Origin: Treponema primitia ZAS-2
GTDB lineage: Bacteria > Spirochaetota > Spirochaetia > Treponematales > Breznakiellaceae
Direction: 5' to 3'
Assembly: GCF_000214375.1 (NCBI RefSeq)
Contig: NC_015578.1
Coordinates: 1,178,001 to 1,242,000, forward strand
DNA: 64,000 nucleotides
The notes beneath the pieces are model-generated. The model had not been told where the DNA came from and made no database searches. It was given only the letters and a program-made list of their open reading frames with translations. Both the position numbers and the translations under genes were made by a program. Shown in pieces: positions 24,140 through 32,916 of the stretch (position 1 is the first letter of the stretch; each line of letters begins with the position of its first letter).

Positions 24140-26503
24140 ATGAGTGACTATCTGGATCCAAATAATGAGGAGCTTCTCAAAGACTTTTTTAGTGAAGCCC
24201 AGATGCAAGTCGATACTCTGGAACAGAATATTCTGGTCCTTGAGAATGAAGGCGGCAACAAAGACGCGGTAGACGAAATATTCCGTGCGGCCCATACCCT
24301 GAAAGGGGGGTCCGCGACTGTGGAAATGATGGAATTGTCCCATTTTACCCACATGGTAGAGGATGTTTTGGATGCTATCCGCTCGGATCAGCTTGCGGTC
24401 AACGAGGATGTGGTAGACACCCTCCTGGCAGCCATCGATATCATTAAAGCCATGCTCGGACAGCGCATGGAAGGGGCGATCTATCAGGCGGATACTTCCG
24501 AGATGGAAGGCCGGCTGGAGGCTTTGATCCCCGAAAGCTCCAAGGGCAAGAAAGGGGGCGCCGTAAAGGCTAAACCCCCTGCGGCTGCCGCTCCTGCCCC
24601 GGCCGCAGCTGCCGTTGCTGCTCCCGCCGCCCCTGCCGGGGGTCTTTCGGAAGACGATCTCCGGGAACTGCGGGAATCCGTGGATGGCGGAATGCCTATC
24701 TTCCGCATTTCCGTAGTTTTTGACGAAAGCAGCCTGATGAATACCGTTGGGGGTATCCAGGTATACGCCGCCCTCAAGGGGGATGGCACGGTACTGCGGA
24801 CCATACCGGATTTTGAACAGCTCTACGAGGATAATTTCTACCCCACGGTGGAATATTACGTTGCCAGCAATAAAACCCCGGAGGATCTGAAAAAACACGT
24901 TCTCATCCCCGATGTATCCCTTTCAGCCATTGTGACTGATGTAAGCAAACCTGCCGCCGAGGCCGCCCCTGCTCCTGCCGCTGCTCCGGCGCCGGTTGCT
25001 GCTCCTGCTGCCCCGGCTCCTGCAGCCGCCCCAGCGGAAGCTGCCGCCCCTGCGGCAAAATCTGCGGCAGCCACCGCAGCAGCCGGTGAGGATGCCAAGA
25101 AGGCCGGGAAAGAGGCGGGCTCCATACTCAGGGTAGACTCCAAACGCATTGACGACCTCCTCAACCTGGTATCCGAAACGGTTATCACCAAGGCGACCTT
25201 TAACCAGATAAGTAACCAGTTCGGCGATTTGGTAAACGATCTCCACAGCATAGAGGGCGCCTACCGGGAGAAAATTAAAAACCTCTTCGATCGGCTTCCG
25301 GATTATCTGGAGGGCATCCAGGAAGGACGCTCTATAAAGGATGTCCGTAAGGAAATCAACGAAGAATACGGGGATATTTTCGCCCTCTTTGACGGCTTTG
25401 AAGCGTCCCTGAAAAACAATATGGGCAAATTCCGGTCCACCTCCCAGAACCTGGGGCGGATCACTGGGGAACTCCAGGAAGGGGTCATGCGTATCCGTAT
25501 GGTGCCCATCAGCCAGATATTCAGCCGTTTTCCCCGGCTCGTCCGGGACCTGTCCAAGTCTCTTAATAAGAAAATTAATCTGGTTATCGAAGGGGAGGAG
25601 ACCGAACTGGATAAGTCGGTTATTGAAGACCTCCTGGACCCGATCATGCACTCGGTACGGAACTCCATCGACCACGGGATCGAATCCCAGGAAGAACGGA
25701 AGGCTTCGGGCAAACCCGAGGAAGGCATGGTCCTCCTCAAGGCAACCAACGAAGGCAATATGATCGTCATCGAGATTTCCGATGACGGCAAGGGCATAGA
25801 CGTGGAAGCGGTCAAGGGCAAGGCGGTTGAACGGGGGCTTATCAGTCCCAACAAGCTCCTTACAGACCCGGAAGCCTTCAACCTGATCTTTGAACCCGGG
25901 TTTTCCACTGCCAAAACCATCACCAGTATATCCGGCCGGGGGGTCGGCCTGGATGTAGTCCGCCGGTCCATTGAAAAACTCAACGGAACCGTTACGGTTA
26001 CCTCCGAAAAAGGGAAGGGCACTACTTTCCTCATCAAACTGCCCCTCACCCTGGCAATTATCCAGGGCCTTTTGGTCCGGGTGGGCGGGGAAATCTACTC
26101 TATCCCAATTACATCGGTCATCGAAAGCCTGCGGATTAAGCCCGAGGAAATCAGGATGATCGACAATTACGAAGTGTTCAACATCCGTAACGATGTTATC
26201 TCCCTGCTCAGGCTCAACCGGCTCTTTGGTATACACACCGAGGAACAGCAGGATTACAATTTTATCGTTATCGTGGGCACCGCAGAAAAGAAGATGGGCT
26301 TCATGGTGGACAGCCTGATCGGCGAAGAAGACGTGGTCATCAAACCCCTGCGGGATCAGTTCACCAACTCTCCGGGCATTGCCGGGGCGTCCATACTGGG
26401 GGACGGTTCAGTCTCCCTGATCATCGACGTAAGTCAGCTATTGGAACTGGGGCTCCACCAGGAATTGGAAGCGCGGAGGGTTCGGGAGTTGTCGAACCGG
26501 TAG
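24140..26503 (+). CDS. cheA: Chemotaxis histidine kinase CheA
   Basis: 787 residues. The P1/Hpt domain has the phosphorylated His in AAHTLKGGSATV (H52). An Ala/Pro linker leads to a P2-like response-regulator-binding domain (about 173-265) and a second long Ala/Pro linker. The P3 dimerisation region (from about 330) is followed by P4 ATPase (NSIDHGIE, DDGKGID, GRGVGLDVV) and P5 CheW-like domains. It phosphorylates CheY in response to MCPs. No Shine-Dalgarno is visible; TTGACG-16 bp-TAAGAC ends 10 nt before the ATG, so the message may be leaderless. First gene of the operon cheA, cheW/cheR-like, cheX. Confidence 0.96.
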   Translation: MSDYLDPNNEELLKDFFSEAQMQVDTLEQNILVLENEGGNKDAVDEIFRAAHTLKGGSATVEMMELSHFTHMVEDVLDAIRSDQLAVNEDVVDTLLAAIDIIKAMLGQRMEGAIYQADTSEMEGRLEALIPESSKGKKGGAVKAKPPAAAAPAPAAAAVAAPAAPAGGLSEDDLRELRESVDGGMPIFRISVVFDESSLMNTVGGIQVYAALKGDGTVLRTIPDFEQLYEDNFYPTVEYYVASNKTPEDLKKHVLIPDVSLSAIVTDVSKPAAEAAPAPAAAPAPVAAPAAPAPAAAPAEAAAPAAKSAAATAAAGEDAKKAGKEAGSILRVDSKRIDDLLNLVSETVITKATFNQISNQFGDLVNDLHSIEGAYREKIKNLFDRLPDYLEGIQEGRSIKDVRKEINEEYGDIFALFDGFEASLKNNMGKFRSTSQNLGRITGELQEGVMRIRMVPISQIFSRFPRLVRDLSKSLNKKINLVIEGEETELDKSVIEDLLDPIMHSVRNSIDHGIESQEERKASGKPEEGMVLLKATNEGNMIVIEISDDGKGIDVEAVKGKAVERGLISPNKLLTDPEAFNLIFEPGFSTAKTITSISGRGVGLDVVRRSIEKLNGTVTVTSEKGKGTTFLIKLPLTLAIIQGLLVRVGGEIYSIPITSVIESLRIKPEEIRMIDNYEVFNIRNDVISLLRLNRLFGIHTEEQQDYNFIVIVGTAEKKMGFMVDSLIGEEDVVIKPLRDQFTNSPGIAGASILGDGSVSLIIDVSQLLELGLHQELEARRVRELSNR

Positions 26504-26528
26504 CGCCCCGGTACAGTGAGGATAAAAT

Positions 26529-27875
26529 ATGGCAGTGATTAGAGATTTAGCTGAGGTAAACGCCGAGCTTCAGGAACAGATGGAACGGACCGATACGGTT
26601 GATTTCAAGATGATCACCTTTTCCCTTGCCGGGAAAGACTATGCGGTGGACATCATGAACGTCAAAGAAATCGCCAAAGCGGATAAGTTCACCTACGTTC
26701 CCAACGCCGCGTCCTTTGTCCGGGGGGTATACAACCTCCGGGGGGACATCATCCCGATTGTAGACCTCAGGACCTTCTTCCACCTTCCCACGGATAAAAA
26801 GAAGGATGGCCTGGAAAATATGCTGATTCTCCGCATTGAGGATCGGGTCTACGGGACTATCGTTGATAAGATCGACCGGGTGGTGGGGATCAATTCCGAT
26901 TCCATCCAGCCTCCGCATCCCATATTCGGGGACATTAATATCAAATACATCAGCGGTGTGGTTGAAAAGCAGGGGGAGCTTTTCATCATCTTGGACGTGA
27001 TCCGGATCTTTACCCAGAGCGAAGAGGACAAGGCGAAACCCCGGGGCCAGGCCATACAGGAAGCTTCCGTAAGCCCGGCGCCGGACAATTTCTTCCCTGC
27101 CCCCCAGAGCGCGGCTGCGGCTGCACTGCCTGAGCCTCCCCGGGACTCGGACCTCCAGTTTGTCAAAGAAAGTTTAGGCGCCCTTAAGCGGTTTACCGCC
27201 GGCCCCTACAACGATACCTGGGTCCGCAAGCGTTTTGCCGATTGGGCCACCACCCACGGGGGCAGCGATCTCCAGCTTAAAAACGCCTCCGAGGCTGAGG
27301 AATTCCTCAAGCCCTTCTATTCCCCCAGTACCGGGGCCTTCTGGAACGACGACTTTGCCTATACCCTTAAAGCAGCGCTGCCGGATATGCCCTCCAACAG
27401 CATCCAGGTTTGGAACCTGGGCTGCGGAAAGGGCTATGAAACTTTTTCATTAGCCTGTATACTCAAGTCACGGTATCCTGATGGTCATATCAAGGTCTGG
27501 GCCAATGATAACGACATCATGGCCATATCTTCGGCGCCAAATATGATTTTTGACCTGGAGGATGTGCCGGAGTATTGCCGGGGCTTTATGTCCAAAGGAA
27601 AGAACGGGTACAGTTTCAGCCCTGCTATCAAGGACTCGATACTTTTCGAGTACCATGACGTGCTGAATGAAAACCCCCTTCCTGAACTGGACATTATCCT
27701 GGCGCGGGATTTGATTTCCTTCTTTAATGAGCAGCAGCAGGGAAAAATCTTTGCCGATTTTTCCGAAAAACTGAAGACTCGGGGGGTAATTATTCTGGGA
27801 ACAAATGAAGAACTTCCTGAAGGCGAATGGCTATCCATCGGGAAGAGCGGCGTTTCCGCATTTATGCGAGCTTAA
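26529..27875 (+). CDS. CheW fused to a CheR-like domain
   Basis: 448 residues. The N-terminal CheW domain (about 15-165: FKMITFSLAGKDYAVDIMNVKEI, GVYNLRGDIIPIVDLRTFF) couples receptors to CheA. After a linker, a CheR-type methyltransferase-like domain (about 215-448) carries a modified SAM-binding loop, WNLGCGKGYETFSLA, and ILARDLISFFNEQQQ. Known treponemal F2-type chemotaxis systems contain such a CheW-CheR-like array protein. Several CheR catalytic residues look changed, so it may be structural rather than a methyltransferase. It lies 25 bp after cheA and 24 bp before cheX. Confidence 0.9.
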   Translation: MAVIRDLAEVNAELQEQMERTDTVDFKMITFSLAGKDYAVDIMNVKEIAKADKFTYVPNAASFVRGVYNLRGDIIPIVDLRTFFHLPTDKKKDGLENMLILRIEDRVYGTIVDKIDRVVGINSDSIQPPHPIFGDINIKYISGVVEKQGELFIILDVIRIFTQSEEDKAKPRGQAIQEASVSPAPDNFFPAPQSAAAAALPEPPRDSDLQFVKESLGALKRFTAGPYNDTWVRKRFADWATTHGGSDLQLKNASEAEEFLKPFYSPSTGAFWNDDFAYTLKAALPDMPSNSIQVWNLGCGKGYETFSLACILKSRYPDGHIKVWANDNDIMAISSAPNMIFDLEDVPEYCRGFMSKGKNGYSFSPAIKDSILFEYHDVLNENPLPELDIILARDLISFFNEQQQGKIFADFSEKLKTRGVIILGTNEELPEGEWLSIGKSGVSAFMRA

Positions 27876-27899
27876 TTTTAGTTTTGAAAGGAGTATGTT

Positions 27900-28370
27900 A
27901 TGAGAGTTGAATATATTAACCCTTTTGTTGAAGCGGCCTTTAATGTTTTGAAAGAAGTCCTCAATACGGATGTGAAGCGGGGGGACCTCTACCTCAAATC
28001 CACCACCATGTCCATTATGGGGGTCGCCGCCATGGTCGGCCTTGCGGGGGATGTGGAAGGCCGGGTTCTCTTTGATATGACCAAGCCCACCGCCCTGGGG
28101 ATTGCAGGGGCCATGAATGGTGAAGCTTTCACCGTCATGGACGAGCTTGCCAAGGCTACCATCCAGGAACTGGCCAACATGATCACCGCCCAGGCGGTTA
28201 CCAAGCTCCATGACCTGGGCTTCAAGTTTGACCTGACCCCGCCGGCCCTTTTTACCGGTGAGAACATGGAAATCTCCAACCGCGAGGTGGAAGCCCTGAT
28301 TGTTCCCATGGAGCTTGGCAATAATATCGGTAAAATCGAGATTAACGTAGCTGTCCGGGAACGGGGCTAG
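27900..28370 (+). CDS. cheX: CheY-P phosphatase CheX
   Basis: 156 residues. The CheX/CheC-type fold begins VEYINPFVEAAFNVLKEVL. The phosphatase motif region is FTVMDELAKATIQELANMITAQA, matching the conserved ExxN helix of CheX. AGGAGT precedes the ATG. In other treponemes cheY commonly follows cheX; here a terminator and tRNA-Val follow instead, so CheY must be encoded elsewhere. Confidence 0.92.
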   Translation: MRVEYINPFVEAAFNVLKEVLNTDVKRGDLYLKSTTMSIMGVAAMVGLAGDVEGRVLFDMTKPTALGIAGAMNGEAFTVMDELAKATIQELANMITAQAVTKLHDLGFKFDLTPPALFTGENMEISNREVEALIVPMELGNNIGKIEINVAVRERG

Positions 28371-28391
28371 ATACTTTTAGGCCTTGCCGGG

Positions 28392-28430
28392 TAACGCCCC
28401 TGGGCTTTCCGGGGGGTGTTGTCTTTGTTT
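28392..28430 (+). terminator. Probable terminator of the cheA operon
   Basis: AACGCCCC and GGGGTGTT arms around a 12-nt loop, followed by GTCTTTGTTT. The T tract is interrupted. Confidence 0.5.
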
Positions 28431-28443
28431 AAGCAGTTTCCCG

Positions 28444-28472
28444 TTGACAAGGTCCTGCAATATATGTAAGAA
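28444..28472 (+). promoter_or_regulatory. tRNA-Val promoter
   Basis: TTGACA (28444-28449), 17 bp, then TAAGAA (28467-28472). Transcription would start about 12 nt before the tRNA. Confidence 0.5.
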
Positions 28473-28490
28473 TTAGTGTACCCAAAACAG

Positions 28491-28564
28491 GGGCGGTTAG
28501 CTCAGTTGGTTAGAGCATCAGTATGACACGCTGAGGGTCGACAGTTCAATTCCGTCATCGCCCA
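28491..28564 (+). tRNA. tRNA-Val (anticodon GAC)
   Basis: Folds into a full cloverleaf: acceptor GGGCGGT/ATCGCCC, D arm GCTC-GAGC, anticodon stem TCAGT/GCTGA with loop ATGACAC (anticodon GAC), variable GGGTC, T loop TTCAATT, discriminator A. CCA is not encoded. The T stem (GACAG/CCGTC) has one A-C mismatch. It is followed at once by a strong terminator, so it is a single-tRNA transcript. Confidence 0.92.
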
Positions 28565-28565
28565 T

Positions 28566-28607
28566 CCCGGTAAGTTCTTATTAAACGAGGATTTACCGGG
28601 TTTTTTT
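28566..28607 (+). terminator. Rho-independent terminator of tRNA-Val
   Basis: CCCGGTAA (28566-28573) pairs with TTACCGGG (28593-28600), followed by seven T. Confidence 0.85.
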
Positions 28608-28661
28608 ATGCCAATCCACTTTTGGCGTCCTGTTTCTGTGCCAAATCTCCAGGTGTTTTTC

Positions 28662-28690
28662 TTGCTTTCTCAATTTTCGTCTGTTACGAT
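28662..28690 (+). promoter_or_regulatory. Promoter of the mannitol-type PTS operon
   Basis: TTGCTT (28662-28667), 17 bp, TACGAT (28685-28690). Start of transcription near 28697, 40 bp before the mtlA ATG. Confidence 0.5.
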
Positions 28691-28736
28691 GATTATATGA
28701 ATTAGCAAATATTCAGGTAAATAAATGGAGGATGGA

Positions 28737-30146
28737 ATGAAACAAGCAGTTCAAAAAGTCGGGCGCTCGTTAAGTGCAATGGTTATGCCTAATCTGGGAG
28801 CGTTTATTGCATGGGGGCTCATAACTGCCCTTTTTATTGATACCGGCTGGATACCAAATAAAACATTAAGTGCCATGGTAGATCCCATGTTGAAGTATTT
28901 ACTGCCCCTGCTGATTGGGTATACCGGCGGTAAGCTGGCGGGTGGTGGTGTCCGGGGCGGCGTAGTTGGTTCTATTGCCACCATCGGTGTCATTATGGGC
29001 GCCGGGATTCCTATGTTCCTGGGCGCAATGATTGCCGGGCCTCTGGGTGGTTTTTGTATCAAAAAATTTGATGAAGCTATTGATGGTCATATCCCGGCAG
29101 GTTTCGAAATGCTCATCAATAATTTTTCTGCGGGCATTATCGGTGCAATTCTTTCGATACTCTGTTATCTTGGTATCGGGCCGGTTGCAGAAACAATAAC
29201 TAATGCCTTAGGCGCCGGGGTCGGCTGGCTGGTGGATCACAGGCTTTTGCCCTTTGCCTCAATCATTGTTGAACCTGCTAAGATTCTCTTCCTCAATAAC
29301 GCAATAAACCACGGAGTCTTTACACCTCTGGGAAGCCAGCAGGCGGAAACCATGGGACGTTCAATCTATTATATGATTGAATCAAACCCCGGTCCCGGCA
29401 TGGGGCTTTTGCTGGCCTACTGCCTTGTGGGAAAGGGCAGCGCCAAGAGCAGCGCCCCCGGAGCGGCAATCATTCATTTCTTTGGGGGTATTCACGAAAT
29501 TTATTTCCCCTATGTGCTGATGAATCCGGTACTGATTCTCGCCATGATTGGCGGCGGTTTTTCCGGTGTACTTACTTTAACTATTTTTAAGGGCGGCCTT
29601 ATCGCCCCGGCTTCTCCGGGATCAATTTTCGCAGAACTGATGATGACTCCCAAGGGCGCTTATATTCCCAATATTCTGGGTATCCTGGTAGGCGGGACAG
29701 TATCATTTTTCCTTTCACTGATCCTGCTTAAAGCCTTTGGAAAGGGAGACGCTGATCTTGAAGCCGCCCAGTCAAAAGTTAAGGCAAATAAAGCTGAATC
29801 AAAAGGTGTAGAGCTTAATGAAGTTAAAACCGCCTGGGACAATAAAGGCGCTGGGTCTTCACCGGCGGAAGTTAAGAAAATAGTCTTTGCCTGTGACGCA
29901 GGAATGGGTTCAAGTGCAATGGGCGCCACAAAACTGCGCAAGAAGATACTGGCCGCCGGATTTAGTGATATTACCGTAGTACATTCCCCGGTGAGTGAAA
30001 TCCCTGCGGATGCTGATATTATTGTATGTCACAAGGAATTAGGCGGGCGGGCGTCCGCCGCTAAGCCGGGGGCGCGTTTGGTAACCATCACTGATTTCCT
30101 CAATGCTCCGGAGTATGAGGAACTTATCAATAGCCTGAAAAAGTAG
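28737..30146 (+). CDS. mtlA: PTS mannitol-type EIICB
   Basis: 469 residues. The EIIC membrane domain (about 1-340) includes LGAFIAWGLITALFIDTGW, the NNAINHGVFTPLG segment and the HEIYFPY motif that contributes to mannitol binding in MtlA. A Lys/Ala-rich linker leads to EIIB (about 385-469) with the phosphorylated Cys in VFACDAGMGSSAMG. EIIA is a separate gene (32476), as in Gram-positive mtl loci. The ATG at 28737 has GGAGG 5 nt before it. It imports and phosphorylates the hexitol, giving hexitol-1-phosphate. Confidence 0.92.
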   Translation: MKQAVQKVGRSLSAMVMPNLGAFIAWGLITALFIDTGWIPNKTLSAMVDPMLKYLLPLLIGYTGGKLAGGGVRGGVVGSIATIGVIMGAGIPMFLGAMIAGPLGGFCIKKFDEAIDGHIPAGFEMLINNFSAGIIGAILSILCYLGIGPVAETITNALGAGVGWLVDHRLLPFASIIVEPAKILFLNNAINHGVFTPLGSQQAETMGRSIYYMIESNPGPGMGLLLAYCLVGKGSAKSSAPGAAIIHFFGGIHEIYFPYVLMNPVLILAMIGGGFSGVLTLTIFKGGLIAPASPGSIFAELMMTPKGAYIPNILGILVGGTVSFFLSLILLKAFGKGDADLEAAQSKVKANKAESKGVELNEVKTAWDNKGAGSSPAEVKKIVFACDAGMGSSAMGATKLRKKILAAGFSDITVVHSPVSEIPADADIIVCHKELGGRASAAKPGARLVTITDFLNAPEYEELINSLKK

Positions 30147-30157
30147 AAAGGAAGGAT

Positions 30158-30418
30158 ATGATGCTGCAATTTACCCATACTATTACGGATCCTAATGGTA
30201 TCCATGCGAGGCCCGCAGGACTCTTTGTTAAAGAAATGCAGGTTTTTAAAAGCAATGTTACTATTAATCGTGAGGAACAAAGCGCCAGTGCAAAGCAGCT
30301 TATCGCGCTTATGAAGATGCGGCTCAAATGCGGCCAGACCTTTACCGTTATTGCCGAAGGAGAAGATGAGGCTGTTGCAATAGAAGCGGCAAAAACTTTT
30401 CTTGCCTCTAATTTGTAA
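30158..30418 (+). CDS. HPr-like phosphocarrier, operon-specific, lacks Ser46
   Basis: 86 residues. The PEP-dependent phosphorylation site is GIHARPAG with His16. Alignment to B. subtilis HPr puts Gln (Q47, in AKQLIALM) at the position of regulatory Ser46, so it cannot be phosphorylated there by HPr kinase. AGGAAGG precedes the start. It lies directly after mtlA and before the MtlR-type activator; the operon also carries its own EI (35286), so it probably serves this transporter. Confidence 0.92.
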   Translation: MMLQFTHTITDPNGIHARPAGLFVKEMQVFKSNVTINREEQSASAKQLIALMKMRLKCGQTFTVIAEGEDEAVAIEAAKTFLASNL

Positions 30419-30432
30419 GGGCTGTGGGTAAA

Positions 30433-32466
30433 ATGAATTTATCCGGGATTTCGGCGCGGCTTGCACATCTTCTGGAACTGCTGCTGGCCGCGCAGGAACC
30501 GGTAAAGGTTGATTTCCTGGCAGAGGCCCTTGGAACCAGCCGGCGTACCGTATTTCGGGAACTGGAAACCGCGGGCCCTGTTTTGAATTCCTTTCAGGCG
30601 GAGCTTGTTTCCATTCCCGGAAAGGGTATCGCCTTTTCAGGAACAGAAGACGCGCGGAAAAGCATTTATGCAGCCCTTGGGGATTATGGTTTGCAGCCCG
30701 CTTCCAAACGGGAGCGTCTTTTGCTGCTGGTGATTGAAATTCTTGCGAATTCGGGGGTAATACAAAAACTGTTTTATTATTCCAATATACTAAAGGTTAG
30801 TGAATCCACAGTCAGCAATGATATTAATGAGCTGGAACCCTGGTTTAAGCAGCATGGTATACATCTTGTAAGAAAAGGCGGGATAGGGATAATGCCTGAG
30901 GGGACGGAAGAAGCGATACGCACCGCCCTGGTGAGCCGTCTTATTACGGATGGTGAGACAGGTGGAAAATCGTATACTGCTTCTTTTTCTTTTCCCGGAG
31001 ATCTTATAGAACAGGGGGTACGGGAGGTTATGCAAAGCAACGGTGATAAGTTTGAATGGATGACCGCCGAATCCTATTCCATGATTACCGTATATTTAAT
31101 GGTGATGGTAAAGCGTATCTTTGCGGAAAAGTCCCTTGGGGATGAAAATAAAGTCCTGGGTGATTATCAGATAACGCTTGCAGGTATTGTGGCAGGTGAT
31201 CTTTCCAACTATTTTTCAGTATCCTGCGGAAATGCGGAAATTCAGGGACTAGCAGTTCAGATACAGGCTTGCCGGGCCAAGCAGGAAACGCCGGTAGAAA
31301 CAGGCTCCCCGGAACGGAAGGAATTAATCCGGGCTTTAACCTACGAAATGATAGATCGTTTTGATTCTTCCATTGCCGGGGTTCTTAAAACTAATGAGAA
31401 ATTGGTGCAGCTTCTGGGCAAACATTTAGGATCGGCTTTGACCAGGTTACAGGCAGGTCTGGATGATCCTAATCCTCTGCAAATGGAACTTATTAACAAG
31501 TATCCTGAAGTTTTTCAGAAAACCTGCCGCGCCGTAACGGCAATGGAAGAAAGCCTTGGGTTTAAGGTTCCTGTAAATGAAATTACTTATATTGAAATAC
31601 ATTTTCTGTCAGCCCTTGCGGCGCTTGGAGAAAAAAACATCAGGAAGCGGATCCTCCGGGCAGGGGTTATTTGTGTTGCCGGTATAGGGACATCCTATAT
31701 GGTGGCGGCTCAAATACGAAAGCGTTTTATCGGGGATCTGGAATTGGATGTATGCGGTTGGGATGACAGGGAATCCTGGGAAAAGGATGATTTTATAATT
31801 TCAACAATTCCCCTGGAAAATACAGAAAAGCCGGTGGTATTAATCCAGGCAATCTTACAGGAAAATGATTATCAGCAAATACAAAATACAATCAATGCCT
31901 ATGCCTTTGTTGAACGGGGAATGATTGTTCAAAAGGTAGATCGATCCCTTGATGAACAGCTTGAAAAACTGGAAAATATTTTGTTGTTTACCAGAATGCT
32001 TCTGGGTAGTTTTACGGTTATACGGATAAATGCTGATTGCAGTTTTGATTATTTGTTTCGTTTTGCATCTGATCGTTTTGCCCCTCTGGCCAGAGAGACT
32101 ATTTACAATAAATTGATGGATCGTGAAAAAATTTCAAGCCAGGTAATCCCCGATCTGGGGGTTATTTTGCTCCATACCCGCAGCGATGCTATTACAATTC
32201 CGGTATTTGCGATACTTAAACCTGATGGAGAAAAATTCAAGGATGAGTATTTCAGAGGTGCAAAAAGTTGTGTGGTCATGCTCCTGCCCGAAGCTGCGCC
32301 GGCTGAAATGACCGACTTAATGGGCGGTTTATCAAGCGCCCTTATAGATGTACCGGCGTTTCTTGATGCAATTCATGATGGTAACGAAAAAGTAATTAAG
32401 GCTTTATTGGAAGCGGAAATTTCCGACTCCCTTCTTCAATACAGTAACGAAAAATTAAAGAAATAG
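30433..32466 (+). CDS. mtlR: MtlR-type PRD-domain transcriptional activator
   Basis: 677 residues. N-terminal HTH domains (DFLAEALGTSRRTVFRELE and ILKVSESTVSNDINELE), two PTS regulation domains (about 185-400, with the His-containing IEIHFLSALAALGEKN in PRD2), an EIIB-like domain with Cys in ICVAGIGTSYMV (about 418), and a C-terminal EIIA-like domain with His in VILLHTRSDAI. This is the architecture of MtlR, whose activity depends on phosphorylation by HPr and EIIB. A GTG at 30424 is an alternative start. It is encoded inside the operon it probably controls. Confidence 0.9.
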   Translation: MNLSGISARLAHLLELLLAAQEPVKVDFLAEALGTSRRTVFRELETAGPVLNSFQAELVSIPGKGIAFSGTEDARKSIYAALGDYGLQPASKRERLLLLVIEILANSGVIQKLFYYSNILKVSESTVSNDINELEPWFKQHGIHLVRKGGIGIMPEGTEEAIRTALVSRLITDGETGGKSYTASFSFPGDLIEQGVREVMQSNGDKFEWMTAESYSMITVYLMVMVKRIFAEKSLGDENKVLGDYQITLAGIVAGDLSNYFSVSCGNAEIQGLAVQIQACRAKQETPVETGSPERKELIRALTYEMIDRFDSSIAGVLKTNEKLVQLLGKHLGSALTRLQAGLDDPNPLQMELINKYPEVFQKTCRAVTAMEESLGFKVPVNEITYIEIHFLSALAALGEKNIRKRILRAGVICVAGIGTSYMVAAQIRKRFIGDLELDVCGWDDRESWEKDDFIISTIPLENTEKPVVLIQAILQENDYQQIQNTINAYAFVERGMIVQKVDRSLDEQLEKLENILLFTRMLLGSFTVIRINADCSFDYLFRFASDRFAPLARETIYNKLMDREKISSQVIPDLGVILLHTRSDAITIPVFAILKPDGEKFKDEYFRGAKSCVVMLLPEAAPAEMTDLMGGLSSALIDVPAFLDAIHDGNEKVIKALLEAEISDSLLQYSNEKLKK

Positions 32467-32475
32467 GAGGCTTTT

Positions 32476-32916
32476 ATGGCGAATTTACCAATGCTCAGGA
32501 AGGAAAACATTCTGCTGAATCAACCCAAAGCGGATAGGGAAAGCATTATACGCCGCTGCGGAAGGATGCTGGTTGATTCGGGGTATGCGAATGAACGTTA
32601 TATTGAAGGGATGGTAAAGAGGGATAATTCTTTTACCACTTATATCGGTAACTATATTGCACTACCCCACGGGGAAGAAGCGTACAAGGTTGATATTATT
32701 GCTACAGGTATTGTGGTACTTGCTTTTCCTGAGGGTATTGATTGGCAGGGAACCCTGGCATACCTGGTGATCGGAATTGCAGCCAAGGGTGATGAGCATA
32801 TTGATATCATGGGCAACGTGGTGGATAACCTTGAAACCGGCGATGATGTTGAGAAACTTGTCAGGGAAGGAACTGTTGAGGATGTTTATAAAATGCTCGC
32901 CGGTGCTTCTGTATGA
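32476..32916 (+). CDS. mtlF: PTS mannitol-type EIIA
   Basis: 146 residues of the mannitol/fructose EIIA family. It begins LRKENILLNQPKADRESII as MtlF proteins do, and has the phosphorylated His in YIALPHGEEAY (about residue 64). AGGAGG precedes the ATG. It passes phosphate from the operon's HPr to the EIIB domain of MtlA. Its stop overlaps the start of the kinase gene by 4 bp. Confidence 0.93.
   Translation: MANLPMLRKENILLNQPKADRESIIRRCGRMLVDSGYANERYIEGMVKRDNSFTTYIGNYIALPHGEEAYKVDIIATGIVVLAFPEGIDWQGTLAYLVIGIAAKGDEHIDIMGNVVDNLETGDDVEKLVREGTVEDVYKMLAGASV

Noticed and set aside
24923-26236. Long minus-strand frame (437 codons) opposite cheA
   Set aside because: High-GC shadow of a strongly supported CheA reading frame; no family features.
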